A DNA stretch of 64,000 bases from Neptuniibacter sp. 1_MG-2023 (GTDB lineage Bacteria; Pseudomonadota; Gammaproteobacteria; Pseudomonadales; Balneatricaceae). The stretch spans positions 30,206-94,205 of the forward strand of contig NZ_JAUOQR010000013.1 in NCBI RefSeq assembly GCF_030547185.1, in the 5' to 3' direction. The notes under the pieces were generated by a model. That model was given only the letters and a program-made list of their open reading frames with translations, made no database searches and was not told the DNA's origin. Shown here piece by piece: positions 30,163-40,318 of the stretch. Numbering within the stretch: the stretch's first letter is position 1; each line of letters begins with the position of its first letter. A program made the translations under genes and the position numbers.

Positions 30163-30280
30163 AAATAACTTAGCCGAAGTAAGACCTTATGGCCATGATG
30201 ATAAAAACCTTATTGAGTTTAAAACCCTTAGGTTAAGCCCTGATGAAACTCAGTAAATTTGTTTATATCTACATAAAGCA

Positions 30281-30313
30281 GAAAAATCGGCCAGCATTCA
30301 ATACTGGCCGATT
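30281..30313 (-). terminator. Terminator after the DUF302 gene
   Basis: Perfect 10-bp stem AATCGGCCAG / CTGGCCGATT with a 9-nt loop; read on the minus strand it is followed by TTTTTC. Located 38 bp after the DUF302 stop. Confidence 0.85.
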
Positions 30314-30350
30314 AATATGAATGGTTTGTATCTTAACTATCAGCTAATAA

Positions 30351-30818
30351 TTACTCTGTAGCGGCCTTGGCAAACTTTGCCAACGCACCAGAAACTTTAG
30401 CCACCGCAGCATCACAGTCTTTAATATTATGGCGTGAAGCAAGGTAATGAGGATCATTATAGCTCAACCATACGGCTCCATTTGCATCCTGCCAAACTAG
30501 TGCTTTTTGCGGCAGATCTATCGCCATAGTTTGGGAACATTGCATCAAGGGAGTACCTACCTTGGGGTTACCAAACAACACCACCTCCGTTTCACGTAAC
30601 TCTTTACCAGCCTTTTTAGCGCCTTCCGTATGATTTATACGCGTAAAAACAGTCATCCCTTTACTTGTTAGTACTGATTCTAATTTATCCGCAGTTTCTT
30701 TTACGCCATGCGTACTTGGTACACTTACAAGACCGTTTTCAGCTGAGGAGCCATCCGCCGCAAACGAAAAATTACTAATACCTAGTGTAAGTGCAGCCCA
30801 TATTAATGCTTTTTTCAT
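30351..30818 (-). CDS. Periplasmic DUF302 domain protein
   Basis: 155 residues with a Sec signal peptide (KKALIWAALTLGISNFSFAA). The rest is a DUF302 domain: the block ETEVVLFGNPKVGTPLMQCS and the downstream DLPQKALVWQDANGAVWLSYNDP are characteristic. The family's function is not established. AGGGAA precedes the ATG. Monocistronic, with its own terminator. Confidence 0.85.
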   Translation of the reverse strand: MKKALIWAALTLGISNFSFAADGSSAENGLVSVPSTHGVKETADKLESVLTSKGMTVFTRINHTEGAKKAGKELRETEVVLFGNPKVGTPLMQCSQTMAIDLPQKALVWQDANGAVWLSYNDPHYLASRHNIKDCDAAVAKVSGALAKFAKAATE

Positions 30819-31091
30819 ATTAAAATTCCCTGTTAATCAAACGATGTTACGATCTGACTTATGACCAGATTAAGATCAATAAGTTTCAAATAGAAAAGAC
30901 TATTTATAACCTAATTCCTTATAAACTCATATCTGCCTTCCAAAATAATAGCGCTGCGGTATGCTATAGACATTGTGGTTATTTAGCGTCTTAGCATTAA
31001 GCAAGTAACCATCTGTTTTTATTAACTATTTGTTGTATCATAAAATATTTAGAATATAACGAGTGCACTAACCAAATCGGCTTCACTTATT

Positions 31092-34000
31092 ATGAATTTA
31101 AACTACACAGCCGACAAACAATCAAAATTCTATTGTTCCGCAATTAGACTCTTAGTATTACTGTGCCTTAGCCTGCCTGCTTTTAGTGCCAGTCAGATTG
31201 AATTCACGCCAGAAGAAAAGCTTTTTATTAACACCCACCCAAATATTCTGGTAGGTGCCGAGACGGATTGGGCACCTCTAGATTATATGCACAATGGTCA
31301 ATACACCGGACTAGCCAACGATTATCTAGAACTTATATCAGAACGCACAGGGCTCAATTTTGAGATTATCAGCGGATTCACTTGGAATGAGCTGCTGACG
31401 ATGCAGCTGAATCAGCGATTGGATCTTTTGCCCGCTATTTATTGGTCTCCACAGCGAGATCAATTAATGCATTACACCTCCTCTTATATCAAATTACGTC
31501 ATTACGCATTTACTAAGTCTGATCGTGAAGATATTAAAAGCATGCAGGATCTACAAGGTAAAACCATCGCGATTCCAACAGGTTTTTCATACTTAGATAC
31601 TTTAAAAAAGACCCATCCGAACATCACCATCCTTGAAGTTAAATCCACACTAGAAGCTATAGATGCGGTTATCACAGGGCAAGCCGATACGCTGGTTGAA
31701 AGCACTACGATTATCAACTACTACCTTAACGAAAATCATATCTACGGTTTAAAGCCCGCGTTTGCAGCCGAGTTCGACGTCGACCAAGTCTATATGGCCG
31801 CCCGATCAGGCTTACCTATACTTGCAACTATTATCAATAAAGTACTGGAGAGCATCACCCCAGAAGAAAAAAAACAGCTTACTGATCGTTGGGTTAATGT
31901 ACCAATGACACTAAAACAGGGGCAAACCTCCAATCTGCTCACCATTGAAGAGCTACGCTACCTGCAACAAAAGAAAACGATTAAAACCTGTATTGACCCT
32001 AACTGGCTACCCTATGAAGGTTTTATTGACGGCAAATTTACTGGTATGTCAGCAGAATATATTGCTTACTTCTCGGAGCAGATCGGCATTCCGATTGATG
32101 TCGTAAAAACAGATACATGGGAGCAATCGCTCAAAGCTGTACGGCTTAGAGATTGCGATATGCTTGCCCTTGCTAGCAATCGCCCCGAACGCAGGAAATA
32201 TCTATCATTCACCATCCCTTACCTAAAGACCTCACTCGCTTTAGCTACACAAAAAGAGGAATGGTTCTACTCCAATTTCAGTGAATTAGAGGGGAAGAAA
32301 ATAGGTATAATCAAAGGTTACTCACCAGGAAAAGTCATAAAAAAACGGCACCCTAAAATAAACTTTACCGAATTCAATTCGATAAGTGAGGGATTAAAAA
32401 GCGTCAATCAGGGAAAGATTTTAGGCTTTCTCGACTCAGTGCCAACCTTGAGCTATCACATACAAACAGGCTTTATCGGCGAATTAAAAATTAGCGGAAA
32501 GTTCGACTACGATTGGAATTCAGGAATTGCAGCACGCAATGATGAACCTCATTTAGTTACGATTTTTAATAAAGTTATTCAAGCTACTCCTGATAGTGTG
32601 CATAACCGTATACGAGGTAATTGGCTAGGTGTACGTTACGAAGAAAGCATAGATTATCGCTTAATTTGGCAGCTGTTATTTGGCTTCGCTGTTATCTTAA
32701 CCTTAGTAATTTTAAGGTATCGCCAACTCAGTAAACATAGAAATGCTATAACCGATAAAAACACTGAGCTTGCGCAGATCAATGAACAACTTGAAACACA
32801 AAAACAAGCCGCTCAACATGTCGCCAGTCACGATATTCTTACGGGTTTACCGAACCGCTCACAGTTACTTTTACGGCTAGAGCATGCAATAGACTTAGCT
32901 GCACGTCAGGGAAGCCAAATTGCAGTGTTTTTTATTGATTTAGATAGGTTCAAATATATAAATGATTCTTTCGGTCACCACTTTGGCGATGCTTTGCTTT
33001 GCCAAGTGGGGAATCAAATGCTTGCGCGATTACGTAGCTCAGATACGTTAGCGCGTATAGGTGGTGATGAATTTGTTGTTATTTTAGAGACCTTTGACGA
33101 TGAGGAAGCCACGGCACTCATTGCACAAGAGCTTATAGATATTATCCAGCACCCTTATAATGTTATGGGTCATGTAGTTAACATAAGTGCAAGCTTAGGT
33201 ATCTCGGTCTATCCAAATGATAGTAAGGATGTACATACCCTTATTAAATACGCTGATATAGCTATGTACCGTGCAAAAGAGCTTGGCCGCAACCGTTTCC
33301 GTTACTATACACAGTCACTTTCAGAACGTACGGATAAACGTCTGAGAACAGACACTGCTCTACGAGAGGCCTTAGGTCTTGGACAATTCTCCCTGCACTT
33401 CCAGCCGATTATTGATTTAAACTCATGTACGGTAAGCCATGCAGAAGCCCTAATACGCTGGAACCATCCGGAGATGGGTATGGTTCCTCCTGACTACTTT
33501 ATACCGATTGCAGAAGAGAATGGTTTAATACATGAGCTAGGACTATGGGTCTTAAGTGAAGCATGTAGGTGCTATAAAGAATGGAAAGCAAACGGCCTCG
33601 ATTTAAATAGAATATCGATTAACGTCTCCAGTATTCAGTTCCAAAAAGGGAATCTAACCGAAACCTTTAAGCGCATTCTGCAAGAGGAAGGAATAGAAGC
33701 CCAGCGCATTGATATTGAAATAACTGAACGTTATCTCATGGATCAAACAGAGCGTAATATCCATTACCTGAATACACTCAAAAAATCAGGACATACCATT
33801 ACAGTTGATGACTTTGGTGTTGGCTACTCCTCTATGAGTTATATGAAGCGTCTACCTCTAGATATTATTAAGATCGATCGCTCCTTCATCAGTGATATTC
33901 CTGAGGACAGAAATGATATTCAGATATCTCAAGCCATTATCTCCTTGTCTCACAACCTTGGCTACAAAGCCACTGCCGAAGGGGTAGAGATAGTCGAGCA

Positions 34001-34148
34001 GTTTAATTTCCTCAGAGAAGCGCACTGCGATTACGCCCAAGGCTATTATTTTAGCCCTCCCGTTCCCGCACATCAGTTTATAGAATGCGTTGAACAATTA
34101 AATACTCGTTTGATGGGTGAAACACCCCCTTTCAATATAGATAAATAG
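31092..34148 (+). CDS. Sensor with two SBP domains, GGDEF and EAL
   Basis: 1018-residue membrane sensor. An N-terminal signal helix (about 18-33) leads to two tandem type-3 solute-binding domains (about 40-275 and 285-515) in the periplasm, each starting with a TPEE/TIEE-L pattern. A transmembrane helix (about 522-543), coiled linker, GGDEF domain (intact RIGGDEF near 656) and EAL domain follow. The EAL motif is at about 784, ITERYL and DDFGVGYSS (from about 906) are intact, so both cyclase and phosphodiesterase activity for cyclic di-GMP are possible. The two SBP domains suggest sensing of an amino acid or similar small ligand. It is not next to a transporter operon. Confidence 0.92.
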   Translation: MNLNYTADKQSKFYCSAIRLLVLLCLSLPAFSASQIEFTPEEKLFINTHPNILVGAETDWAPLDYMHNGQYTGLANDYLELISERTGLNFEIISGFTWNELLTMQLNQRLDLLPAIYWSPQRDQLMHYTSSYIKLRHYAFTKSDREDIKSMQDLQGKTIAIPTGFSYLDTLKKTHPNITILEVKSTLEAIDAVITGQADTLVESTTIINYYLNENHIYGLKPAFAAEFDVDQVYMAARSGLPILATIINKVLESITPEEKKQLTDRWVNVPMTLKQGQTSNLLTIEELRYLQQKKTIKTCIDPNWLPYEGFIDGKFTGMSAEYIAYFSEQIGIPIDVVKTDTWEQSLKAVRLRDCDMLALASNRPERRKYLSFTIPYLKTSLALATQKEEWFYSNFSELEGKKIGIIKGYSPGKVIKKRHPKINFTEFNSISEGLKSVNQGKILGFLDSVPTLSYHIQTGFIGELKISGKFDYDWNSGIAARNDEPHLVTIFNKVIQATPDSVHNRIRGNWLGVRYEESIDYRLIWQLLFGFAVILTLVILRYRQLSKHRNAITDKNTELAQINEQLETQKQAAQHVASHDILTGLPNRSQLLLRLEHAIDLAARQGSQIAVFFIDLDRFKYINDSFGHHFGDALLCQVGNQMLARLRSSDTLARIGGDEFVVILETFDDEEATALIAQELIDIIQHPYNVMGHVVNISASLGISVYPNDSKDVHTLIKYADIAMYRAKELGRNRFRYYTQSLSERTDKRLRTDTALREALGLGQFSLHFQPIIDLNSCTVSHAEALIRWNHPEMGMVPPDYFIPIAEENGLIHELGLWVLSEACRCYKEWKANGLDLNRISINVSSIQFQKGNLTETFKRILQEEGIEAQRIDIEITERYLMDQTERNIHYLNTLKKSGHTITVDDFGVGYSSMSYMKRLPLDIIKIDRSFISDIPEDRNDIQISQAIISLSHNLGYKATAEGVEIVEQFNFLREAHCDYAQGYYFSPPVPAHQFIECVEQLNTRLMGETPPFNIDK

Positions 34149-34172
34149 AAAAGATAAACCTTTCCCCAAAAA

Positions 34173-34206
34173 CTGTGGATAAACTTGTAGATTAATTATG
34201 GGTATC
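34173..34206 (+). repeat. Direct repeat copy 1 with perfect DnaA box
   Basis: Begins CTGTGGATAA; bases 34174-34182 (TGTGGATAA) are the exact complement of the consensus DnaA box TTATCCACA. The 34-bp block matches copy 2 at 29 of 34 positions. Confidence 0.7.
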
Positions 34207-34395
34207 CCCTGTAAACCCCTAAATACATGGCTCTCAAGAGACTGCTCATTTATTAACCCTATCCACCGAGGTCGTATTTAACCATTAATAGCAATATTTT
34301 TTTTAACAAATATGCATTTTATTCTTTAAACTAGGGTTCTGTATAAAAAACACTCATACGCAGCTAGATTTCAACTGTTTTTTTACCCCCATATT

Positions 34396-34429
34396 CTGTG
34401 GATAAGTATGTAGACAAATTATGGGTATC
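34396..34429 (+). repeat. Direct repeat copy 2 with perfect DnaA box
   Basis: Second copy, 223 bp after the first, with the same orientation and a perfect DnaA box at 34397-34405. Both copies end in ATTATGGGTATC. Confidence 0.7.
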
Positions 34430-34583
34430 ATCGGAAAGGCCTATTATAAAAGGCCTACAGAGAACTGGTTGTTTTTCATTCCATAGCATAACTTTGCAAA
34501 TAATTTGCAATTATTATTGCTTTATACCTTACCCTTATAGTAATTCTATCTACCTAATACTTATGATGAGCACTGTCGATTAA

Positions 34584-35207
34584 ATGTCATTTACCCTCCT
34601 CTATCTTTTTATCCCTACATTCTTCTTAGTGTCGATAACCCCCGGAATGTGTATGACCTTAGCGCTGAGTTTAGGTATATCAATAGGCGTAAAGAGAAGC
34701 CTTCATATGATGTGGGGCGAGCTGATAGGTGTTAGTTTAGTTGCAACATCGGCGGCCTTAGGGGTAGCTACCTTAATGCTTAAATATCCTGATGCGTTTC
34801 TTCTTCTCAAATTAGGTGGAGGAGCCTACCTATGCTGGATTGGTTATCAGATGTTCCGCTCAAGAGGAAAACTCGTTTTAACCGAATCGACACAAGAACA
34901 ACCGGAGCTATCTCGATTACAACTGGCATCCAATGGTTTTCTCACCGCGGTCGCAAATCCGAAAGGCTGGGCTTTCTTTGTTACCCTTTTACCCCCTTTT
35001 ATAGACTCAACACTGCCAATCGCGCCGCAATTAAGTATGTTAATCGCCATAATTCTACTGCTGGAGTTCATCTGTTTGCTGATTTACGCAAATGGCGGCA
35101 AGCTACTTCGGCAACTACTGATGAAGCGCGACAATGTGCGTTTAATGAACCGTATTGCAGGCTCACTTATGATTATTGTTGGATTATGGCTAGCACTAGG
35201 AAAGTAA
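34584..35207 (+). CDS. LysE/RhtB family exporter
   Basis: 207-residue inner-membrane protein of the amino-acid exporter superfamily: six hydrophobic helices, with the N-terminal signature FFLVSITPGMCMTLAL and the downstream block ANPKGWAFFVTLLPPF. Substrate not predictable from sequence (lysine, threonine, homoserine and others are exported by relatives). The ribosome site is weak. No LysR regulator gene is adjacent. Confidence 0.88.
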   Translation: MSFTLLYLFIPTFFLVSITPGMCMTLALSLGISIGVKRSLHMMWGELIGVSLVATSAALGVATLMLKYPDAFLLLKLGGGAYLCWIGYQMFRSRGKLVLTESTQEQPELSRLQLASNGFLTAVANPKGWAFFVTLLPPFIDSTLPIAPQLSMLIAIILLLEFICLLIYANGGKLLRQLLMKRDNVRLMNRIAGSLMIIVGLWLALGK

Positions 35208-35256
35208 GCCCAGCTCCAAGTTAAAAAAGAGTTCAATAACTAAGAACGGAAAGTTA

Positions 35257-35325
35257 GATCTTATGAAGTAAGATCCTTCCTTCTATAGCTGTTCATCCAT
35301 TGATTTCACAGTAATAGAAGGAAGG
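35257..35325. repeat. Two stem-loops between convergent genes
   Basis: A small stem GATCTTA/TAAGATC (35257-35275) is followed directly by a large one: perfect 12-bp arms CCTTCCTTCTAT (35275-35286) and ATAGAAGGAAGG (35314-35325) around a 27-nt loop. Located between the LysE-type gene and the S8 protease gene, which converge, so it may act as terminator for one or both. Confidence 0.5.
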
Positions 35326-35353
35326 TCTAATGATTGTTCTGATAGAAGTCGTA

Positions 35354-37030
35354 TCAATTTCTTGATACTGAAACCTCCCCACTCACAACCCAAGCAGAGT
35401 CACCTGTACTATTCTGAGAGCGGATACGGTATTGATAAGTGCCCCCAAATACAGAGTCTTGATAACTCGTAGAATCGGCTGCCGCCGTCACAACGGAACG
35501 ATAAGTACCCCATTGATTAGAGAACTTACGACGTTTCTCAATATAGAAACCCGTTTCATTTGTACTTTGATCGGACCAATTAAGCGTTACTGTGCCAGCA
35601 CCGGCTATGGCAGTAAAGTTACTTGGAGCCGCAGGTTCTGTCGGCGTAACACTACCATCCAATGCCGCAATAGCTGCACCTGCATCTAAAATACCAGATC
35701 CACACTGAATACAGGATTCAGGAAATGCACGCGCCGTTGAGGTTAATATAGTTTTCACTTCAGCAGGCGTAATACTCGGCTTTTTCACGTAGAGTAAACC
35801 AGCCACTGCTGCCACATGAGGTGTTGCCATACTAGTGCCTTGATAATAAGCATACGTCGGAGCTGCTGGAACCGTTGTACCTTCATTTAAGGTAGAAAGC
35901 ACGCCATCACGTGCACCTGTACTTGTTTCCCCACCAGGTGCGGCTAAATCAACAACATCCCCGTAATTTGAATAGTAAGCTCGACCACCGGTTCGGTTAG
36001 TAGCAGCAACACTAATTACATTATTACAACTAGCTGGCGTATAGTTTTCAGCATCATCATCCGAGTTGCCCGCTGCCACAACAATCGTTGTTCCAGCCGC
36101 AACCGCAGTATCTATCGCTTGCTGGTAGGTTGCATTACAACTACCCGCGCCACCGATACTCATATTAATAACTTGCGCTTTATTCGGGTTGTCCTCACCG
36201 GTCGCGGCCCAAACAATCGCATCTGCAATATCGGAGGTATAACCTCCACATTTACCCAATATACGTACAGGTACTATATTAATTTTGTTATAACCAACAC
36301 CAGCAACACCTGCACTATTATTAGTAAAAGCGCTGATCGTGCCACTGACATGAGTTCCATGCCAACTACTATTCGACGCCTGAGAACCTAGATAACATTC
36401 GCCTCGACTAACCCAATCACCGGGATCACTTGGGTCCGCATCTCGTCCATCACCATCATTAGATATGGACTGCGCAGTGATCATATCTGTACCACCAATT
36501 ACATTAGTATCTAGATCTGGGTGGGCTGTAATCCCTGTATCTAAAACGGCTACATTTACCACTGAATCACTACTATCTAATTGATTCCATGCACCATCAG
36601 CATTCATGCCACCCACAGGCTCAAAATAATGCCATTGCAGATCATAAATAGGCTTCTTTGCACCGATGATACCTTCAGTAGGAGGAGTCGCTAAATCATC
36701 AATAGCAAACATCATCTGGTCAGCTTCGGCGTATTTAATACCAGAGATAGCTTTCAACACTTTCAAGTAGGCTTTTAAACTCGAAAAGTTTTCTCTTGAG
36801 GGAAGTCTAAATACATAGGAACCTTGAGAAGTTTTACGAACAAAGGCTAGTTTCTTATTAAGGCGTGTTGATAACGTTCTCGCTTGTGAATTCCCTTCAA
36901 CATTTGCATTATCAAACTTAATGATAATCTGATCAGTAGGTCTATGCTCCACCGTAACAGCCGCTGCATTTAGCGATATGAAAGAGGTGAAACCAAGCAA
37001 TGGTAACAACCGAAGATTCCTAATTTTCAT
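35354..37030 (-). CDS. Secreted subtilisin-like serine protease (S8)
   Basis: 558 residues: signal peptide (about 1-23), an I9-type propeptide (about 27-110), the S8 catalytic domain, and a C-terminal fibronectin type III-like domain (about 467-555). The catalytic triad is in order: Asp164 in VLDTGI, His224 in WHGTHVSG, Ser400 in GTSMATPH. Probably exported to digest extracellular protein. A good ribosome site (AGGAA) precedes ATG 37030. Several Cys pairs in the catalytic domain suggest disulfides. Confidence 0.94.
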   Translation of the reverse strand: MKIRNLRLLPLLGFTSFISLNAAAVTVEHRPTDQIIIKFDNANVEGNSQARTLSTRLNKKLAFVRKTSQGSYVFRLPSRENFSSLKAYLKVLKAISGIKYAEADQMMFAIDDLATPPTEGIIGAKKPIYDLQWHYFEPVGGMNADGAWNQLDSSDSVVNVAVLDTGITAHPDLDTNVIGGTDMITAQSISNDGDGRDADPSDPGDWVSRGECYLGSQASNSSWHGTHVSGTISAFTNNSAGVAGVGYNKINIVPVRILGKCGGYTSDIADAIVWAATGEDNPNKAQVINMSIGGAGSCNATYQQAIDTAVAAGTTIVVAAGNSDDDAENYTPASCNNVISVAATNRTGGRAYYSNYGDVVDLAAPGGETSTGARDGVLSTLNEGTTVPAAPTYAYYQGTSMATPHVAAVAGLLYVKKPSITPAEVKTILTSTARAFPESCIQCGSGILDAGAAIAALDGSVTPTEPAAPSNFTAIAGAGTVTLNWSDQSTNETGFYIEKRRKFSNQWGTYRSVVTAAADSTSYQDSVFGGTYQYRIRSQNSTGDSAWVVSGEVSVSRN

Positions 37031-37281
37031 TTTAAATTCCTATAATCCCTTACCACATGGATAAACTAATTCGAATCTTAAAAGACGGCTCAGCAGCATC
37101 TTGGATCAACCAATCAATCCTCAATATCTTATAAGTTCAAAAACTGGTAGTGGCATTTTAGCTTTTTTGAACAAAAAATGCTCACTACGGTTTTCAATTG
37201 AAGACTAAATAACTTGAAATTCATTAACTAGAGGCGAGAAAAGTAAGAGGACGCTAAGCGCAGTGAGGTAAAAACGATGTA

Positions 37282-37842
37282 TTAGCCCGGCTGAGGGCGA
37301 TAAACATCGACCATTTTCAAACTAAATTGCGCTTGGCTTAGTTCAGAATTAGCGGTATTAGGGGCAGAGATTGTACGTTCAAAACGCTCAATAATTTCGA
37401 CTAAATTATAACCATTTTGAGGCGCGACTCTAAGTAAAGGTAAGCCCGCTTCATAACACAACTCCTCAATAAAGAGATCCTGTTGTTTATGACGCTTTTT
37501 ATGATATTCATGATCATCTAATTCGACAGCGCAGATAACCGCACTATTATTAACGGCACACACAATGTAATCAAACTGGAGAGATTTAAGCGGTTTAGTT
37601 ACTTTCTTCTTAGCTCTATCTGATAAACCACTTTCCGCCTCAAATACATGTTCCATTGGTACTTTACAGATAACTCTATATTGCTCCCCTACTGCTTTTT
37701 CAAGAATAGAGGTAAACATACGCTCTTTTTGAGACAAGTTTGGATCGATTTCCTGCTTAGCCCTTACTTTCTTGAAAAAAACCAACAGTAGGATCAAGAA
37801 GATTACTAAAGCAGAAAGATATAGCCACGATTGTTCAATCAC
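37282..37842 (-). CDS. DUF2726 domain membrane-anchored protein
   Basis: About 186 residues: one N-terminal membrane helix (WLYLSALVIFLILLLVFF) and a cytoplasmic DUF2726 domain (about 45-165), a fold related to nucleases, seen in LQFDYIVCA and VICAVELDDHEYHKKRH. The GTG at 37842 follows AAGG at reasonable spacing and is preferred to a TTG at 37860; this is uncertain. Function of the domain is not established. Confidence 0.8.
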   Translation of the reverse strand: MIEQSWLYLSALVIFLILLLVFFKKVRAKQEIDPNLSQKERMFTSILEKAVGEQYRVICKVPMEHVFEAESGLSDRAKKKVTKPLKSLQFDYIVCAVNNSAVICAVELDDHEYHKKRHKQQDLFIEELCYEAGLPLLRVAPQNGYNLVEIIERFERTISAPNTANSELSQAQFSLKMVDVYRPQPG

Positions 37843-38099
37843 ATTTTTAACCTTGTGCAAAATGAGGCGGCAATATTACCCAGTGTGTATACAGAAAGCA
37901 TCTCAAATTTAAGCCAACCGCACCTGTTTCAAACAAAACCTATCAATTATTCTCGGAACTCTTCACCTATCAGTAACGAGAAGCCTAACAACTATAAAAT
38001 TACTGATAACTTAACAACAGGCCGAGATAGGTCTCTATAAGGAAACCGCCCACTTAAAAGTGATCGAATCAAATATGTAAAAAAAGACAAAACATGTTG

Positions 38100-38594
38100 T
38101 TAAGCGTCAGGTGTATCTAGAAAGGTCAGATAAAGGCGAAGATCTAATTCATATTGATGATAGTTAGGCTCCATATATTCACAGAGCTGATAGAACGCTT
38201 TGTTATGATCCATCTCTTTTAAATGCGCCAACTCATGCACCACGATCATACGTAAAAATTCCAGCGGCATCTGTTTAAAACGAGAGTCTATCTTAATCTC
38301 TTTTTTAGCTTTTAACTTCCCACCATGCACACGGGATATACGGGTATGTAAGCCTAAAGCGTTCAGTGCAGATATTTTATCGCTGTATTGTACTTTGCTA
38401 AGAGGCGAAGATTTGCGCATATAGCTATTTTTAATATCTATAGCGAAATCATATAAAGCTTTATTACTTTGGAAGCTATGAATCCTTGGGTATTTTTTTT
38501 GTAACAATGTGCCCAGTTTATTTTGATCCAGCAACTCCTGCACTTGATGCTGAATGTGGCTAGGGTAATGGCTGATATATTTTAACCGATTCAT
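38100..38594 (-). CDS. YgjP-like zinc metallopeptidase
   Basis: 164 residues. The zinc site HELAHLKEMDHNKAFY (from about residue 117) has the HExxH motif and a downstream His at the spacing of the YgjP/WLM (DUF45) metallopeptidase group. The upstream part is basic. No signal peptide, so cytoplasmic. Substrate unknown. Confidence 0.82.
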   Translation of the reverse strand: MNRLKYISHYPSHIQHQVQELLDQNKLGTLLQKKYPRIHSFQSNKALYDFAIDIKNSYMRKSSPLSKVQYSDKISALNALGLHTRISRVHGGKLKAKKEIKIDSRFKQMPLEFLRMIVVHELAHLKEMDHNKAFYQLCEYMEPNYHQYELDLRLYLTFLDTPDA

Positions 38595-38648
38595 TTTATC
38601 TTCAATTAGCCAAGCGTAATAAGTGATTCATTACGCTTGGCTGGGTCA

Positions 38649-39098
38649 TTAAACTGCGCGAATATGAAGCACCATGCCTTCTGAGGCATAAACCTCTATC
38701 AAGGTTCCCGTTTTTAGGTCACCTTCTGCTTCTACTTTCCACAGCGTATCGCCAATCTGAATTTTACCTTGGCCATTGTCAACATCCGCCTGCAGGGTCA
38801 GCTTTCTACCAATCAACTGGGCAGCGCGGTTATTAATATTAACCGCTTCATCTGTAGTATTTTGACTACGGAAAAACTTCCAGAAAACAATAGAAGCAAG
38901 TACAGAAAATAGAGCAAATAGCAGAAATTGGATCTGCCAATCATGCACTAAATCTACAGCTAACAGAGCTCCAATCATAAAGGCCGAGATAGCTAAGCCG
39001 ATTAAAAAACCTGCGGCCCCTAAGGCTTCACCGGCCAGTAGCAACAGACCAAGAATAATCCAATGCCAATATGACAAAGTTTCTAGCTGCTCAATCAT
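38649..39098 (-). CDS. NfeD family membrane protein
   Basis: 149 residues: three or four N-terminal membrane helices (HWIILGLLLLAGEALGAAGF, then segments to about 72) followed by a small soluble beta-barrel (OB-fold, about 85-149; GQGKIQIGDTLWKVEAEGD). NfeD proteins work with SPFH/stomatin proteins in membrane microdomains and quality control. Its ATG directly abuts the stop of the upstream SPFH gene, so the two are one operon. Confidence 0.92.
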   Translation of the reverse strand: MIEQLETLSYWHWIILGLLLLAGEALGAAGFLIGLAISAFMIGALLAVDLVHDWQIQFLLFALFSVLASIVFWKFFRSQNTTDEAVNINNRAAQLIGRKLTLQADVDNGQGKIQIGDTLWKVEAEGDLKTGTLIEVYASEGMVLHIRAV

Positions 39099-40016
39099 TT
39101 AAGATCCTGCTTTAGTATTTTTAAGTAGCTCACTGATACCTGCAATAGAACCAATCATACTGCTGGCTTCCAACGGCATCATAACCACCTTAGAATTTTC
39201 GCTTGCACCAATACCTTGCAATGCCTCAGTATATTTTTGTGCAACAAAGTAATTCAAGGCTTGCGGGTTACCTTGAGAGATCGCTTCCGATACTACTTTT
39301 GTAGCTCTCGCTTCGGCCATGGCCAAACGTTCACGCGATTCCGCCTCACGGAAAGCAGCCTCTTTTTCACCTTCGGCTCTTAAAACAGCCGCACGCTTTT
39401 CACCTTCGGCTACCTGAACCGCTGCTTCGCGCTCACCTTCAGCGGTTAAAATAGCCGCACGTTTTTCACGCTCCGCTTTCATCTGGTTTGCCATCGCATC
39501 GACCAGATCAGTTGGGGGAGAAATATCACGAATCTCTACACGGGTAACTTTTACGCCCCAAGGGTCGGTAACTTCATCAACTTTATTCAGAAGGTGGCTA
39601 TTAATGCTATCTCGGTTAGACAGCATCTCATCCAACTCCATTGAACCTAACACAGCACGAATATTTGTCATGACCAGATTCTGCATAGCACGGTATAGAT
39701 CATTCACTTCGTAACTTGCTTTAGATGCATCATGCACCTGATAAAAACAGACAGCATCTGTTGTAACCTGAGCATTATCTGCACTGATAACTTCTTGCGG
39801 AGGAACATCTAATACTTGCTCCATCATGTTTTGCTTAGTGCCTATACGATCCACAAAAGGAATAATCAAATTCAGCCCTGGCGTTAGGGTTTTTGTAAAA
39901 CGACCAAACCGTTCTATCGTCCAGTTGTGGCCTTGTGGGACCATCTTGACCCCTGAAAAAATCACAATCAGCGCCAGTACAACGACTACGCCCGCTGTCA
40001 TCTCAAATCCAAACAT
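39099..40016 (-). CDS. qmcA: SPFH/stomatin-family protein QmcA
   Basis: About 305 residues: N-terminal membrane helix ([17 protein letters not shown]), SPFH domain (about 25-190, with [18 protein letters not shown]) and an Ala/Glu-rich coiled coil (three tandem EGE+AAVxxAEGE-type repeats around 205-240). Forms oligomers at the membrane with its NfeD partner. ATG 40016 is chosen because GGAGG stands five bases before it; the ATG at 40028 would put that site inside the gene. Confidence 0.92.
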   Translation of the reverse strand: MFGFEMTAGVVVVLALIVIFSGVKMVPQGHNWTIERFGRFTKTLTPGLNLIIPFVDRIGTKQNMMEQVLDVPPQEVISADNAQVTTDAVCFYQVHDASKASYEVNDLYRAMQNLVMTNIRAVLGSMELDEMLSNRDSINSHLLNKVDEVTDPWGVKVTRVEIRDISPPTDLVDAMANQMKAEREKRAAILTAEGEREAAVQVAEGEKRAAVLRAEGEKEAAFREAESRERLAMAEARATKVVSEAISQGNPQALNYFVAQKYTEALQGIGASENSKVVMMPLEASSMIGSIAGISELLKNTKAGS

Positions 40017-40318
40017 TACAACCTCCATTTGTGGAACACTAAACGTCTGTACGCAGGTCCTATTACTCTATCTTTTAGGGTAATTGGCAACTATGGCATG
40101 TACAGCATCGATTCCCTTATTTTTTCATTATTACATGAACAAAGTACTACAGCCGTCTATGGTAATACTGATCAAGAATAACTGATAGGGAGCCTATAAA
40201 AAAATAGCTCTAAAGAAGCAGGAATAGATGAGAAAGGATTACTGAATGGAAATAGAGGGAGGAGGAAGGAAGCAGAGATCATCTACTCCCTTTCTACAAA
40301 TAATTGGCTAAACGCTAA

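Larger units (their letters stand above)
34149..34583. other. Intergenic region with repeated DnaA boxes
   Basis: 435 bp without a supported gene, A+T-rich in the middle. It holds the two direct repeats listed separately and a weaker DnaA-like site CTATCCACC (34259-34267) between them. Confidence 0.6.

Noticed and set aside
34149..34583. Chromosome origin of replication
   Set aside because: Only two perfect DnaA boxes and no dnaA, dnaN, gyrB, mnmG or parAB genes nearby.
34398..34583. Open frame of 61 codons before the LysE-type gene
   Set aside because: It overlaps the second DnaA-box repeat, has no ribosome site, and has no recognisable protein pattern.
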